Assembly (NCBI RefSeq): GCF_032854445.1
Contig: NC_088301.1
Location: 58,604,512 to 58,668,511 of the forward strand
Direction of reading: 5' to 3'
Length of the DNA: 64,000 bases
Source: Liolophura sinensis
Lineage: Eukaryota; Mollusca; Polyplacophora; Chitonida; Chitonidae
The notes under the pieces are model-generated. The model saw nothing but the letters and a program-made list of their open reading frames with translations. It did not search any database and had not been told where the DNA came from. The translations under genes and the position numbers were made by a program. This document shows, piece after piece, positions 1 through 15,800 of the stretch. Each line of letters starts with the position of its first letter. The stretch's first letter is position 1.

Positions 1-295
1 CCTGCGGAAAAATAAATAAATAAATATGTAAACACTTAAAATACCATTTAAAGCAAGCAAACAAGCATTTATTCCCTATGTTGTTAAAAAAGAACCTATA
101 ATTTACTGTGTGTTGAAAATAGGGTCACATGTAATCTGTAATAAAGGAAGATCAGTTAAGTATTTGGTCTTTGTATATATAAGAGAGCTATATTTAGGTG
201 GCCATGTTTTATTATGTCTTATTTTTGGCCAGTAATATTGGCTCAATTTTCAGTCTTCCAAATAATAGCTTGAGTTAGCTCACTCCTGTTCTGAT

Positions 296-470
296 TTACC
301 TGGAGCATTAGAGGAGGCTCAACAGTGAGGTTACTGGTTGTTCAAGTCTAGCTCCTGCTGACTTCCTTTCCTCCATACTCTTGGCCGGGCTCTTCCCGAT
401 TTCCTCTGCCATAATGCTGGCTGCCATTGTGGAATATTCTTGAGCATGACAAAGTAAATCAAATAACTGG
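296..470 (+). mobile_element. tRNA-headed SINE, degraded copy
   Basis: A B-box-like ttcaagtc at 341 is followed by the SINE body and a tail reading ataatgctggctgccattg, ttcttgagcatgac and aaatcaaataa. These match in order the better preserved copy at 10081. The copy lies upstream of the first visible GRIPAP1 exon, presumably in an intron. Confidence 0.6.
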
Positions 471-611
471 AGTATTACAGAGATGGTATGGAATAGTTTT
501 TATCTCATTTGTGAAATTTGTTTGAATATGTTTGTTAGCATAGTCCTTATTACATTCACAAAGAGTTTTGATTCAGGCATAGGTGTTACTATTTTTTTTG
601 TTTCTTTTAAG

Positions 612-722
612 GAAAACCTAGAAAAGCTAAAGGTGGACCATGCGGAGACAGTGCATTCCCTTCAAGAGCAGCATCAATCTGAACTGCAGGAGATGAGAAC
701 GGCACATGAGGTTCTGATACAG
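612..722 (+). CDS. GRIPAP1: GRIPAP1 exon a (37 codons, phase 0-0)
   Basis: Acceptor tttcttttaag and donor cag|gtaagt bound a 111-nt exon in one open frame. It encodes a Glu/Gln/His-rich heptad segment beginning [20 protein letters not shown], consistent with coiled coil. At least one upstream exon is required because this one starts in phase 0 with no ATG. Confidence 0.85.
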
Positions 723-3700
723 GTAAGTGAAACAGGACTCTTGATCATAAGTGATTTTCATCACTAGGTAATTCGTTTTTGTGATGCTGAATTGAAACTT
801 TTTATTCATCATTTTTGCTGAGGCTTTCTATTGATGTATTTTTGCTGAGTATTTTTGTAACTGCTTGTGATATTTTCACTTGACAGGAGCATGAAAGAGT
901 GGAGGAAGAACTAAAATCTGAAGTAAAATCCAAACAAGAATCTGTGGAAAAATTAAAACAGGTTAGTTGTAACTTCCATTGCAGCCTTAGAGGCAAAAAA
1001 AGTACATACATTTAGATGCAGCCTGAATGTCTAAATAAAAACTGAGAATTTTTGAAATACTCCTGTCTCTACTGTTCTTAGAGACTTTTTGTCCCCAACG
1101 GCACTTGAAGGGTTGATGAGGTCATCATACCTGAGTTTCAGAGGAGATTAGTTTTCTTCTGCCAATAAGTCATAAGCAGGTAACTTGGTCTACTTTGAGT
1201 GGGAACGTTTGTCCGGTATTTCCCCAAGAACAGCACTTTAGTTTGGATGCTTAAGTCATATATGAATGAAATATTCTTAACAATAAACCAAATAAAATAA
1301 CAAAAGGGATTTCTGAATCGTTTTGTGTTGCTGCCGTCTTTATGTGAGAAAGTTTGTGCAGTCTTTTTTGTGGTGGAGTAGTACCATCTATATGTAGATC
1401 AAATGTAATGTTTTTAGTTTCTCTTCATTTATTAGACTGCTAACATCTGATCTTGGGCCGATCTTAATGTTTTTTGTTCAATAAGGGTAGTAAAGGTCTT
1501 CGATAAGACTTTATTAATGGATTAGTACATATTATTATTCATAATTGATACATTGTATGTATTGTTAAGTTGGGAAAATGAAATAAAAAAACATGAAAAT
1601 GTGACATGTAAATATGACACTCCAAATTATTAGTTGTTGATGACTTTATGCATATTTTCTGCCAACACTGAGTAAAATGTGTCAGTGTTGTTTGTAGTCA
1701 CTCAGAGCATCTCCCTGAACCCTGACATATATATGGAACCCACTCAGATCTATGACTCTCTTAGATAACTAGTTTTAACTCCAGTGGCATCTTGTGTTGG
1801 TTCATATAGATACAAAACCAAAAGACAAAACAAAAAAGAGAATGGCTACTGCAGTATATTTAATTGTACACAGCCAGACTTCATCTCACAGTTGACCTCG
1901 TTTAGATGGGAATACCCATGTTGTAAAACCCTCTGGGGGACCTCAGCTGTGACTTCACAGCTCATTTGTATCCCCGGTGCATTTGTACTTTGGGGCCAGT
2001 TGGAGATCTGCCAGGGCAATAGGTCTATTGTTTTTAGTGGATTTAATTCATTGTATTGCATTTCTTAGGAGCCTTTTTGGTAATGTCGTGTTTAAACATG
2101 GCCTAGTCTTGGTGGACCCAGTACCTAAACTTGGACACTAAACCTTTCAGAATTGGACATTATAAGCAACATGCTCTTTCTTAACTAAACTGCCCATCTG
2201 TATATATGAGGATAGATTTTTTATTCTGTTCATGAATTGGTTGGGTACTACTAGCCTAGCCTGTTGTACAATGATTTGAAATGTAACCAGTAGCAGATTT
2301 TCATTACCAGTACTTCACGACATACAATTGCCATTACACCTACAAACACTGCATCAAAATGCTGTTTAGTGTTGTAGGCATGAGATGTACCTTTTTTACC
2401 ACATGTCTTTGTAACTGCTGTTAGTTCACTCTCAAAAGTTCCATTTGATATGATCTCACAGGAATGAGCATTTTGCAAATATCAGATCCCTTTGTTTACA
2501 CAACTTGATAGAGGTATATAAACAAATGTTAGACCACCCCATGATAATACACAATCTTGCCAAACTTTTTGTACCACTGAAGCAGTGGTGTAAATATTCT
2601 ACTAATATGAATTCCTGTGCTTTGACCTTCATTCCATAGTATGTTGACATTTAGTGTGCATGGTAGAACGTAGTGGTAAGGTGTACCACAGGTGACACAC
2701 AGGGACATGGAAGGTGTAGATTTCCTTGCTTTTCATTGTCATTCATGACCTTAAGCTATGAGCGGTGATTAAAGGTCCATTTAACCAGTATTACATGTAC
2801 ATGTGCATTTGTTGAATACCAGTTTTCTTCCGCCAATATAGCATGCAAGTTTGTATGTCACACATGGGAAAGTTACTCAACAACTTGCCCTGAGCAAACC
2901 ACTATCATATAACTGAAAATAAGTGAAAATTTTCTTGAGTGCAGCATAACACACCAATCAAAGAAATAAATTAAATATTAAATGAAAAAATATAAATGAC
3001 ATATATACATTGCATGACAAATAGTTAGCTCTTTTCAATATTCAGTGCTTACCAATGACTGATTTGTACCAAGGGTGCTTGTACAGTTTCAACAGTAAAT
3101 TCAACCTTTGTTTGCAAAAAGTAGAAATATACATGTTTTAATAATCTTAAGGCTTGGCTATAGCTGTCATGCACGCCTTGTGTATATAGCTGCATCATTA
3201 AGTACATGACATATTGTGTGGCTATCGTCAACCACACAGCATTAATAGAGCATACAGATGAATAGATGAAGGTGTCTAGGCATGACTGGAACTAAAATTC
3301 ACAGCTACAGTATCATGTTTTGAAAAATACCTGATTATGATAAACATGTTGATCATACACATACAAATGTATTCTTTCATTCATAGTTTTGACTGTACTT
3401 TTTAACTGCAATTTCTAAGCCTTGTAAGTTGTGTTAGATAAATAATTTGTAATTAATATAAATATGTGACATCTGTCTTATGCTGATAAAAATAAAACCT
3501 CCATCAGTGAGTTTTTACATGTTTTTGTAGCCTTGTAATTGGATGAGTAGTGTATTGAATAATTCTGCTTCCCGTGACATCTCTTCTGAAAAGTTTTATT
3601 CCTCATGCATTATGTAACTGGTGCATATTCCCTTCATATTCAGTGCCATGGACTCCCCCCTGCCCCCTCCTCTCCCCCATCACTCTCCGGGTAGATTTTT

Positions 3701-3866
3701 CCTCGTGAACGTCAAAAATTCAGTCCGATCAATAGATCAGCATTATTTTCTATAGCATGTAGCAGAGGAATGGTTTCAGACAAAGAATTGCAGCGATTTA
3801 ATTAATTTCTTCAATTGTTAGCTATGTAACCAAGTGACAACAAACAAGCTCCCATCGTTTAGGAAA

Positions 3867-3897
<31 letters not shown>

Positions 3898-6800
3898 TTA
3901 TGTAGGAGTTGTACACATAACGGATAGTGAAAACCAGAATAATGTGTAAGTGAACGACTACATTGGGTTGTTCATATCAAAATGTTCTAAGATTTTATTA
4001 GGACATTTAATATGGGAGTTGTTTCTGCTTTCAGATGAATACTAGCCAGTGAGCTGGGTTTATTCTGGTAGAAGACATATGGTTACGAGAAGCTGTTATA
4101 CGGCTATGATTCTAGAAAGAAAAGGCAGGCAGGGTTGTGGGGGTAGGGGTGGAGGTCATCATCCATCACTAGGCAATTGTTCCTGAGAATTGATCATACC
4201 TCTAGTCATTAAGTACAGTATCTCTCTCAGTACAATCCTATTGGCATGCTTGTGAAATAGAAGATGCCTTATGCCGACTTCTCATCTATTATGTCAAAAA
4301 GCCAGGGTCCTTTTGGTGGTTTATTCATGAATTCTTCGACAGTGGATCGATCTCCATGGACAAAGTCTCTGAAAACAAAGTTTAATATTTCGAGTCATCT
4401 TCAAGGAAATGTTTTTTTTTTTTTTCATTTTGATGTGTTATAATACACTCTCTAAATAGTTCCAAAACATTAGCATAACTTGCATTTCCTTCTTTGCCAA
4501 GACTCATTGTAGACGGTGCCAAAAAGTCCATGAATAATGTAGATTTATACATCAGAAAACAACATTTGTAGCACCCACATCCCCTTTGAAGCATGTTTTG
4601 ATGAAAGGTACCATGAAATTAGCATTCAGATTAATCAGCTCTGTGTTTGCTGTTATCATACTTAGTTTATTATTTATTTCATTGATATTTCATGCTATAC
4701 TCAAAAACAGTTCATAAATAGGGCCAGCACTGTGGGAGGAGGAACCTGGACAGAGCCCAGGGGTGAACCCACAACAATCCACAGGGTGCTGACAGACCTC
4801 TCCATTTATATTTAAGAGAGCCACTGCATTGGTGGGAAGAACCTAATTGAGCTGCAATAGCACACTAGTCACTTGGCCACAAAGGCCCTCTGTTTTCGTA
4901 TGGGTCAAGTATTAAAGTACTTTGGTTTTATGTATTTACAATGCAAACTTGTTGTCTATTTAATGAGGGGACCACATGACAAGTAATAATTAAGAAAATC
5001 TTTCTGGTTTAATATAATGAAATGCCGTTCTGGTGTTCTATTTATAGACAAATGCACACATGAATCATATTGCACAACATGTACCTTCATTATGTCCAAG
5101 CAAAGTTGTTGTCTTAAGTGTGTTGACCAGATTTGGTTTTATTATCATACAATGCAGTATCTTAAAAGCAGTGCAATGGTTGGTTGGTTGTTCTTCAGTA
5201 TCTGGTAGGTGGCTTCCTGCAGAGTTTCAGTCCTAGGTCTAAATGTTTACACTTTGCAATGTGGAAGTCGAAACACTTTGCAACACTCTCTGCTATTCAT
5301 AATTATGGTTATTATTGCTGCTTTTAGTGGGAGGCATTTGGTGTCATACATCGTTATAATTCTTCATAATGAGTGAATAAATAATAATTGATTCATTTCG
5401 GAATTGTCATAGATTTTTTAAAGGATCAATCCTAGCAACGGACTGTTTTGTTCAGCAGGATTTGTAAAAACATGAAAATGTTGTGACTTGGGCTTCATAT
5501 GTAACTGTAAACTGAAAGATTGGCTGATGCTGTTGCAGTTGCAGAAACAGCTTTTAGATTTGTTGGATAATAGGATTAACACTGTTATGACAAAATGTAA
5601 GACAGCTATTTTTTACGTGGTAAATGGAGTCTGACAGGATGCAACTGGCGATCATTTAATTTGTGGAAAGCCCGGTTATTGTGAGCTATTTTCTCAATTG
5701 AGATTAAGCCCCATGTAGAAATTTGACTTGTTTTTGAGTTAACAGTCCATTAGTTTTCACATTAAATTCAGCATGTGTTCACCACAGTTTTTCCACATCA
5801 TTAAATGATGAAAACTGAAGTTGAAGTATGTCAGTTGTCTGAATTAAACTTTATGTTGGTAGAAAAATTGTCCAATATTGGCAACTTTATTTCTATATGG
5901 TATATTGCATAATATCCTCCTCGCCATTTCTGAGAATTTAATATCGATTTGACAGCATGTTGTAGAGAAACATCTACACTTATAGTACATATTTAAATGT
6001 TTGTACTCTCACATGTTATGGAAACCATGACAATACATGTAACATCTTTCCTGTAGCTGTACATATCTTTACCCCTCAGTTTAAACTTTTTTTATGTCCC
6101 ACTTTGATTGTATCTTCATTGCGATTTTGTCAAACCAGAAGCATTTACTTATCTTCGCATGTCACCAAAGTCATCACTGCTTTTGCACATGTATAAATAG
6201 CTATGATTTGGTGGGGTTTTTTTTTAGCATGTGCAGTCTTAATATTTGGTGGATACATAGATAGACAGGTGACCATGTGTAGCACCTTTCTGCTGTTGCC
6301 ATGGTAACAAAAATTCTAACTTCCCTGAAGTTATTTCATGTATATAGACAGGTATATACATTTATTATACACATATAAATTTAGTGGTTGCTCTGTATTT
6401 CAACGTCTCTGTGAATTATTTAAATGGTCTGTACAAACAGATTTGCATATTATTGTAGATGTAAGAAGTCGTTCTCATGTTGTTCTGGTCTGCCAAACTC
6501 AGATTTCCACATTATGTGTAAAAAAGCTAAAGATGTTTTTTTTCACATATCATGTCTGTAATCGTGTGTATTTAATGGGATAGTTGACACTTTTGGCATT
6601 GAAATGGCAGGGATTAGCATGAAGCTGAAGATTTCATTCTGTTGTTGGCTTGCTCATGTCAAGGACTGCCTAACCTGGGCTCTTGGCCTTCCCAGTGTTC
6701 TGCAGTTCCTGTTTGTCAGGTGGCCTCTCTGAGCCCTTATGCCTTCAGGTCAGCCATGGCTGAACTTCCTAGCATGTGGATTAATGCCAGTTAAAATTTG

Positions 6801-9800
6801 CCAATCTTCTCACAAAGATTTATAGCTGTAATGAAAAAAGACGGAGCTAAAGCGGCTGGCTGAATGATGGCTCCTACAGGGCACCATGCAAACAGCCATC
6901 AGCACAGAAGTAATTTTCCCCTTTACTGTTAAACGTAGATTTAATTACTTCCCTGGAATGAGACCATTCAAAGAACTGTGAATGGCAGTCCAAATATTTA
7001 CTTGCGAAACTCAGTCTACTTATTGGGCTGACGTAAATGATAATTTCATGCAGGAAAAGAATCACCATGGCTATGGGCCAAATAAATGTTATTGTTCTCT
7101 CAGTATCTGTGACATGTTGTTATTTGTTTATGTTTATCTTACATTATACATTTAGAGTCTATTAGTTATATATGAGTAGTTCTGTCGTAGTTTATATATA
7201 TACTTATTTGCATAATAAATAAAAACTACGGCAATTCTGTGAATGTTCTCGTATTTCTCCCCATAAAGTAGGAGAGGCAAAGAAATGTTATACAATATTA
7301 CTTTTAGTGCTGAATGTTGACATTTTCCCAGTAGGATGTCAGCCTATTTTCAGGCAAACATCAAAACATTTAAGTTTTATAATAGGACTCTTAAGATTCA
7401 GGCAAAATGAGGAAGTGTCATGGATGCAATTTTAGGTCATTTTTACATTTTTCCGCTCGTGGAATTTTATTCTGCTTATTTATCCTCAGTTTTAATTAAG
7501 ATAAGAAACACATATATATACATGGATATCCATTTAGAGCTTTTTTTATCTAGATGTTTATCTTTAAGGATTTATTTCATTTATATAGTTTTTCTTGAAT
7601 ATTTCATCGTCATCTCACCCATTCAGTCCAACATATCTTTTTCATAAAAATGCAGTTACTGTCATGGCAGCTGTGCTGAGGGTGGTGCGGATGTGTGGTT
7701 TGAGTACATTTGTGTTGATTTACTGATGTGAAATTTCATTTTGAATGCATGAACTGTTTTATGTATGTGTACATATAAGTGGTGCATCCTTCATAACCTA
7801 CTTGTTTTTTGATTGATGTACTTTTGTGTTTTGCCTCTAGGAAATAAAGGACAGTGTTGATGAAAAGAAAATTCATGAAAAGAAAGGTGTAACAATGGTG
7901 AGTAGAATTTATGGGGAAATATGAGGATTTTATAACCCTCTTTTTGTGCCTTTTGCATGGAATTCTTTTAAGCTGTCATTTGAGTTGGAAAGGTTTTCAA
8001 ACTTCTTTATGTTTTAAGCCTTATATAACTTTACTGCACATACTGTTTTTTGTTTGTTATTCGAAAGTAGTCTCATCCAAGAAATAGCCTTAAGCAAGTC
8101 TTCATTCACAGAGGTCAGTAAATCAATCAAACTGTTCACCCTTGGATATAAAACATTGTACATTTTCAGTAAATCACTTGTTTTCCACGAACAGTGCCTA
8201 TATGCTCTAAACATGGTCAGAATTAATTAGGTCCTTACATTTATTTCTTTTCATTCAGTTGAAAGATTTGAAAAGACAGTTACACGCAGAGAGAAAACGA
8301 GCAGAAAAGCTTCAGGAAAGGCTACAGGAAGTCTTGTCAGAATCCAGGAATAAAGGTAAAGTTAAGCACAAAATATTCCTGAGTCTACCGGCTTCAGCTG
8401 GGTATTGAATCAACTTAATATCTGAGGGCTACAAATGAGAATGGCCTCAGGGCGTGTGTGTGCTCAAGAAAAATGTAGAAAAAAATGTGGTTGAAGCTGA
8501 CCCACTACAGATACAACTGTAGCTGTTAGATAGAGATTATACAAAAACATGCCCCAAAGAACGCACTGAATGTCTGGTTCAACTATTTTTAAGTGGATAC
8601 ACGTAGTTTACAGTTGAAATCTCTTAACATTTTATGATTCGGCTCTCCCTGTAGCTCAGGCCTGAGATCTGAGCCTTTGTTGTTTACAGGTAAATGTATT
8701 GTATTTTCCAGTGGTTTCTGATGGTGATGGATGAGCTCATAACCATGTATCAATACAGTTCATCTCCATGATGTTTATAGGCTTTGCTATTTCTGGCATC
8801 AATCTTATGGGTACATGTTAAATTATGAACAGCTTCTCCCATTCTCTTGCTGTGATCTCCCTGTAAAGTTGACATGTCGTAAACTGACTTCGACTGAATC
8901 ATTTCTGGCGATAACTTGCCTAGTGCTATTAAGATATGGTAAACAGTGTACATTAATAGATAAATGTATATGAAAATGTATGTGTTTATTTTGTTGTGCC
9001 TTTCAACAAATTAAAACTCGAAATTTTTAAGACTTTCTATTTAATGGTGTTTTTTCAGGCACGAATTGAAATCTTTTATCTTTATGGTCACATTAGGTGC
9101 TGGTTCACACACTGCTAATGGTCAGGGGTTTACCCCACTGGTTTCCTCCAACCATATCTGGCAGACAATGTGTGTGAAAAACTAAGAATATTAATACACT
9201 TTTTAACTGTATTGAAAGCATGTTATATTTTGAATCACATTCACACAGATAAACAATTAAAAATTAACAAATTTATTTGAGTTGTGTTTAATGCCATATA
9301 ATGAAGAAGTTTTTCGCTTTTACATGTGATAGCTTTTAGGTTTTGGTTTGTTGGTGGGGGGGGGGGGGGGGGGTGACTGGAGAATCAGAAAGAAACCACT
9401 CTCCTTAACCAAGAACTAGCTGTTAGGTACATGTACATGTAATATGCAAGGAAGAAAGAATTATTTGGATAGGACGTGTGACAGTTGCTCTAGGACAGTA
9501 CAGCTTAGATGTGTATTTGTGAAGAGAAACTGGTATTTATCAGTTATGATTTCAGGTATGGAGGAATTGTTCAACCAGAGTGACTTGAGCCTGTCTGATC
9601 CTTTACAAGGTGATGGAAGGTAAGATTCAAGGAACTCTGATGAGGACTAGCTTCATAGGTACAGCATGACCCAGGGGGCGATAGGGGAGGGGTGCATTCC
9701 CCTGCTTTGGAAATATTTTCAATTTGATATGCATGTCTGAAAGCAAAATAAATCTGGAAAAAATCAATGGCTATGGTGTTATTTATGAGTTTGAGAATTG

Positions 9801-12800
9801 ACAGCTTTTGTAGATGAAAGGAGGAAAAACTGGAAAAATATGAAAGATTGACTGCACTATCTTCTTGTTTATTGTAGTAAGGAAATGACAGGTGTTACGC
9901 ATTCATAGTTGATGAGCTGTTATAGGAAAGATTTTTTGGAAAATTGATGGAATGTGAGATTTTTTTTCTCTCCCCATAGTTCAATATCATCATGGAGTGC
10001 TGGTGCAAGTGGGGCGGGAAAGGATACATCCTCAGGGCCACAAGTAAGTCAGCAAATGTCATAAGGTTTATATCAAGGGAATGGGTCTCTGTGGCCTAGT
10101 GGTTAGCGTGCTAGTGCAGCAAAATGACCCAGTAGCCTCTCACCAATGCCATCCCTGTGTTCAAGTCCAGTTCATGCTGGCTTCCCCCCGGGCCTGCCTG
10201 GTTTCCAAACCACCAGAATGCTGGCCGCATAAGAGAAATATTCTTGAGTACAGTGTAAAACTCTAATCAAATAAACAAATAAATAATTCAAGGGACAACA
10301 CATTGTGGTCTTAGTGGTTTATCCACAGGCGTGTTTCAAGGGGGTGAACTAGAGATTTTTAACTAAATGTATTATTTCACTTCTACACATGTATGCTCCA
10401 TTTCCACGGGGTCTTTGATAATTGCACTACCAAACCTATTTTATAGCTGTGGAAGCCAGTTCCTTTGAGTGTCTGTGGACTAAATCGTGGTACTTTGTCT
10501 TTCAGTCTGACCGTACACATTCCCCACAAACAGAGTTAGAAGAGGAGCACAATGATGTCTTGCAGCGTATTGCTCAGTTACAGCAGGAGAAATGGGACCT
10601 GGAAGAAAAGGTAATCACTTTAGTAGACTTCAGACCAAGCCCATTTTGCTGAAGTATTCGCACAGACATGGACTTCAGATTACAATGTTTCCAAAATGAA
10701 ACACAGCTCCTCCCCCTATTCACAGGATGACAAATGTTATATAGAAAATACTGAACACTCCTTCTGGAAGCTTTGTTATGCTTACAATACATAGGGACTA
10801 ACAAAACCTTTACTCTTCTTTATGCTCCACGTGTGCAGGGACCGTGTATGAAAAAGCCACAGATTGATAATACTGATTTGTTGGAATTTTATTTGCTTCA
10901 ATGTTGTAGGTTTGTCACTTGGAAACTAGCAATGCAGCTATGTGTGATGATCTTCTACAGAAAACTGCAATCATTGAACATTATGTCATGGATGGAAGAT
11001 CTGGTAAGTCGTTCACAGATCAATTATAGGTGAACTTACATGTTCATCATCGCTTCAAAGTGTCATAAGAAAAAGTCACCTGTGCTCTATGCCATGTTTT
11101 TTAAAGGTGCTATTTTATCTGTTACCCAAGTTTACATGAGGTAAGTTTTCAATTCAGTACATATAATTTTGGAAGGTTGGATGGCTGTGTACATGTGCAT
11201 ATAAAAATTTTTGTCTTTCTTCAGATCGACATCGACCAACTGGTCCTCCAGAACAAAAGTTGTCTCTCAAGAAAGTTTTGGATATTGTCAACAAAGGGGA
11301 TGAAAATGCAAAGGAGATGAACAGAAAGTTGCAAAGAATGCTTGAAGAAACCTTGACCAAGAATATGCATCTGCAGAAAGTGAGTATAGTGTCTAAATAA
11401 TACTTTGTTCTTCTAGAAAGCAGCTTAACTGAAACCTTTGTGTAATAAGGCTAACTGTCAAATTGGACAAGTCGCTCTTCCCTGAGGCCTTGTATAGCCA
11501 AACATTACAAGCATTAACAGTAAATACTGTTGTGTGTTAAAAGGTGAAGAAAATCAATAATACAGCATTACAAATATCAGCTTTACTCATTAATAATTCA
11601 AAGGTTGTATTTAGTGAAATAATGTTTCTCATTTTGCCTAAAGTATTTTATTAGTTGTTTGTGAAATAGTGTGTTTGAAGAAAACTGAAAATTTTGAATG
11701 CATTCAAGCTGTTGTAAGGATGTGTGTATGTACTTGTAGTTAAACACACTTCTTTAAATACAAAAATGAGAGCAGCAAAAGTAAGTACATGTACAGTGTA
11801 TAGACATCAAGCATCAAGCAGAGAGATAATGTTGTAAACCTACAAATCTGAAGGCTCAAGCGTTCCTGACTTACTGTCATAGTTACTGTAAGTGTCAGCT
11901 TGTTAACTACCTCTTAACTTTTCCTGTTATAAATCTGTAACTTACAGTTTGACATTTGTGCAGCTGAATATTTGAAGAGTTTGTATTGGAGGATTGTCAG
12001 ATGTTAAATTGTAAATGCATGCCTAGTGATTGGTGAATGATGAGGACATGCCATGTGTGTGTTTGATATGTGACTTGCAGACACTAGCTTTTTGCCATAC
12101 AAATGGAAAATGTGTACTGTGATCATGCATGTAGGTGTCCAGTGGGAACCAGAACTTCTTGGAAGATGGTATTAGCCAATTGAGAGTCCAGATGCCAAGG
12201 GATGGGAATTGTGGGTTAAATATGGCTGTGAGCATTGTTACTTAGCGCTGATGTGCCTCCCAAGAAACTACCGAGGACACCTGAAGATAATTCAGTTGGC
12301 ATGGAAGTGAATAAATTCCAATCCCCTATGATGTGGTTTAATATGCATATATACTAGCTAGTCAGATTTTCATTGGATAAAAAGTTGCCCAAAAAAACTG
12401 GAGTGCTCAAGTATGTGGAACAGAACTAATACAGCTGAAGAATATTTAAGAGTGATCAAAAAAAGCAGTAAACAATGATATTTGAATCCTTAGTAAAGTT
12501 TGAAATACAAAATGAAACGTATCAGTGGACCTACTGGAGGTTTGTTGCAGAGCTCTTGAAAAGGCCAAAAATCTTATACTACATGTAGTTTACATTTTGT
12601 CATGCTGTAAACATGTATTTGAAGGAATGGGCTTATGCTATTGACTTGGTTATACCCGAATTGTTGTAAAATTTGAGACAGATACTAGTAGTGTTGAAAG
12701 TAGAAAATTACATTTCTTTACCGGCCTTTTGGAAAAGTAAAGATATGAGTATGTTGTTCATAGATGGTCTAACCATGTGGGGAAAACAACCCCTCAATAT

Positions 12801-15800
12801 TCCTGTTAGAATTACATGTATATTGGTTAAAATGAGCAGACTAGGTGTCCCAAATTTTAGAAGAAATATGGAGTCTTGTGTTCATGTCATGTTTCTCTAC
12901 AACACCATAAAAATAGTGATTTTAGAAGCTGATGTAATTTAGCAATACAAAAGGTCAAGATTTTCTTCTTAAGTTACTGGTGACTTGTCTGTCTCCATCA
13001 GCAAAATTGATCTTTACTTCATAAAAAAGATGATGGGCCTGATTGAAAGTAGCCAATCAGTCAATTTATCAAAAAGAGTAAAACAGGTGTCAAGAGAAGG
13101 AGCCTCTTGAACTACAGGACTTTGTCAGTAAATGCCATCCAGATAGATTATGTGGACAAGATTTATGTTATACTTCAGCTCAGTGTAGGTGGAATTTTAC
13201 TGTCAACTCTCAAGGATAGCGTGTGAAATATAAATATATTGGACATATGGACTCTTTAGATAGCAGGATAACATAAATTTTGATGCATAGAATGAGATTT
13301 TAAGGAGATAGTCAAAGTTATAAAGAGAAATCTTATCTGCATTTATTTTTTTATGATGCTATGTTTTTTTTTTACTTTAAGTATTTGCTGTTTTATGTGG
13401 GGTCTTTAAAATTGTAGATGACATGGATATTTTCAAGGATATTGGGGATGAAGGGCAGTCTGTTTTGGGTGTCTGAGCAAAGGGTGAAGATCTCCTCCAA
13501 ATGGTGTTTCAGTCTATACCCTGATGTAGCAGATGCTTTCTCTCAGACTCACCAATGTACAAAACGTTGTAGTTTTACATGTTCTACCATGATGTATGGC
13601 GCACTTTTTTGAGAAGAAGTCTGAGGGACAAAAATCAATATGTTGCGAGCTGAGGCTGGAGGCTGGAATGTTTCAAATAGGAGGAGAAATGAGGGAAACT
13701 AATTGAACTGACCTTTAAATGGATGCTGGGTGATAAGACATTGAAAGAGGAACCGAAGCCATCATGCTTCAGTTATCCCCATGTGCACATGCTTCAGTCC
13801 CTAACCCAGGCATAGATTACATCTGTGTTAGAACTTGATGTTTTCAATACCTGTACTCAGAATACATATATGTATTTGTCGTTCTTGTTTTCAAACCAAT
13901 TCTTGTATCACAATGCTCGTGCATATTTATACATGCGGCCTGTCTTGCATCATTACTGATCACAATGGAATTTCTGTTTCCGGTAGTGTGCATTGTACCT
14001 GTTGCTCTTGTGGAAACAGCATATATTTCAAACTCACAATAAGTGAAGTGTATGGATAGCTTTGCCATGCGTTTTTATCTGTGTCATATATTGGCAGCTT
14101 TCAATACCGATCACTTTCTGGTTTTGTGAGTCACATGAGCATGTACCTGAGGTTTGTTTGTCAAGCATAGTTAATCGCATCACTGAACGCCCAATATTGT
14201 CCCTAATGTAGGACTTTGTCCCTAACTGCGGAGAGCCACGCATTGGGAATTCTAATGTGTAATTTGTGTTACATATGTATTCATTATATCAGTGGAGTGG
14301 AACAAATATGGAGGTCTGTGTGAATATATTTGGTAGTTGCAGATAGATGCATTATGCCAGAGGGTTTTTTTTTTTGCCAGGTATATTTGTGGAGGAAAGC
14401 AGAATGTACATAGTAAACCACCAATAAGATACCCAACGTAAAACCACAGACACAGCAGCTAGATCTGAATGCAAACCCCTCAACACATTGGTCAAGGGTC
14501 TGACAATTGCAGCAAGCCACCAATGCTTTGACCACCTGAGTCAGTATTGGAGAATTTGCTATCCTTTGCATTCTATAGATTTACAAACTATTCGTCATCC
14601 TAGATCTGAGGATTTGACCGTCATGAAAATCCAAATGATGTGATTAAGTAGAACACCCACAGCATTCTGGGGGGATTGTAATGGGATAGATTCTAATGGT
14701 GATGTATTGAATTGTCATGGGTATGACTGAATATTTCTGATGAAGGAAACAAGTAGTAAGGTAAAAAATAAACTCCCCAAAATTTTTGATATGAGTGTAT
14801 CGGTCAGTTCATTAGATTCTTTTCATCCGTCACAGTTGGTTTGAGGTTCTAAAAAAATTGATGTCCATGTATAGTTTTGGTTGAAAACTGTAGAGAGATC
14901 ACCACTGTGTCAGATTTTACACCGGCATGCGTGCTTCTGGATCCTACAGAGCCATATATGTAGAAAGGATTCTGTCTGAGTTACAGTCTACTCTGTTTAT
15001 CGCTGTGTCGTCAGTCCTTGTGTTAGTGTGAAGAATTAAGAGCTTGTGGGTTGACTTTCCATTGTCTGTGACGAGATGTAATCGTGCAGTTAGGAAGGTT
15101 CATACAGGTGTCTGGGCAGAAGGTGGCATATTATCAGCTTCAATCATTTGGCTGGGCTATTTTAGGAGGACTGAAAATGTTAAAATGGACACAAACTGGC
15201 AATTGATTTCCCTGAGGGGCTGTGCCCAGGAGAAGAGAAAAGCGGTCCTTTAGATCTCCTAGATCAAGGTTTCTTAGAATCCATTTGATCTTAAAAAGGG
15301 GCAGGTGACACAGCGCTGTTGATTAGAAACATTGTTCAGTTATATAATACTGGATAAGAACTTGAATCAAATGTCACATACATCCGTTGGATTTTTTTGA
15401 GGAGCATTTCAATGTATGCAGCATGAGAAACATCATTTACATGAGTTGTTCTGGAATGATTTGTAGTTCTAGATTCCCTCAGTACTTTGCTTTATGTAAA
15501 GCTGAGTTGAAAGCAGTAAATAATTGAATATCTTAGAGATTCTCACAGGGATAGCATGTAGAGAACTGAAGTATTGGAGTAATGGAATCTGCTTGCATCT
15601 GGATAGTGTGAAGTAGGTCACAGAAGGAATGTGAAGCACAATGTAATGTAGTCCTGGTTCTCAAAGGACTTGCTCGAGTAGTACTGCAATAGCAGCAGAT
15701 AAAAGGGGCTTCTGTCCCGACAGTTCCAAGGAATTGTGCTAGATGGCTTGAGTCATCCCCACACTGGCACTGGTATGAAGGACTGATGGAAATCTGTACA

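Larger units (their letters stand above)
962..7840 (+). other. GRIPAP1 intron of 6.9 kb
   Basis: AT-rich, CpG-poor DNA without recognisable exons. It contains two decayed SINE pieces (near 2.9 kb and 4.7 kb) and an (AT)n tract near 3.87-3.90 kb. The only longer open frames are short, lack splice context and look random. Confidence 0.6.
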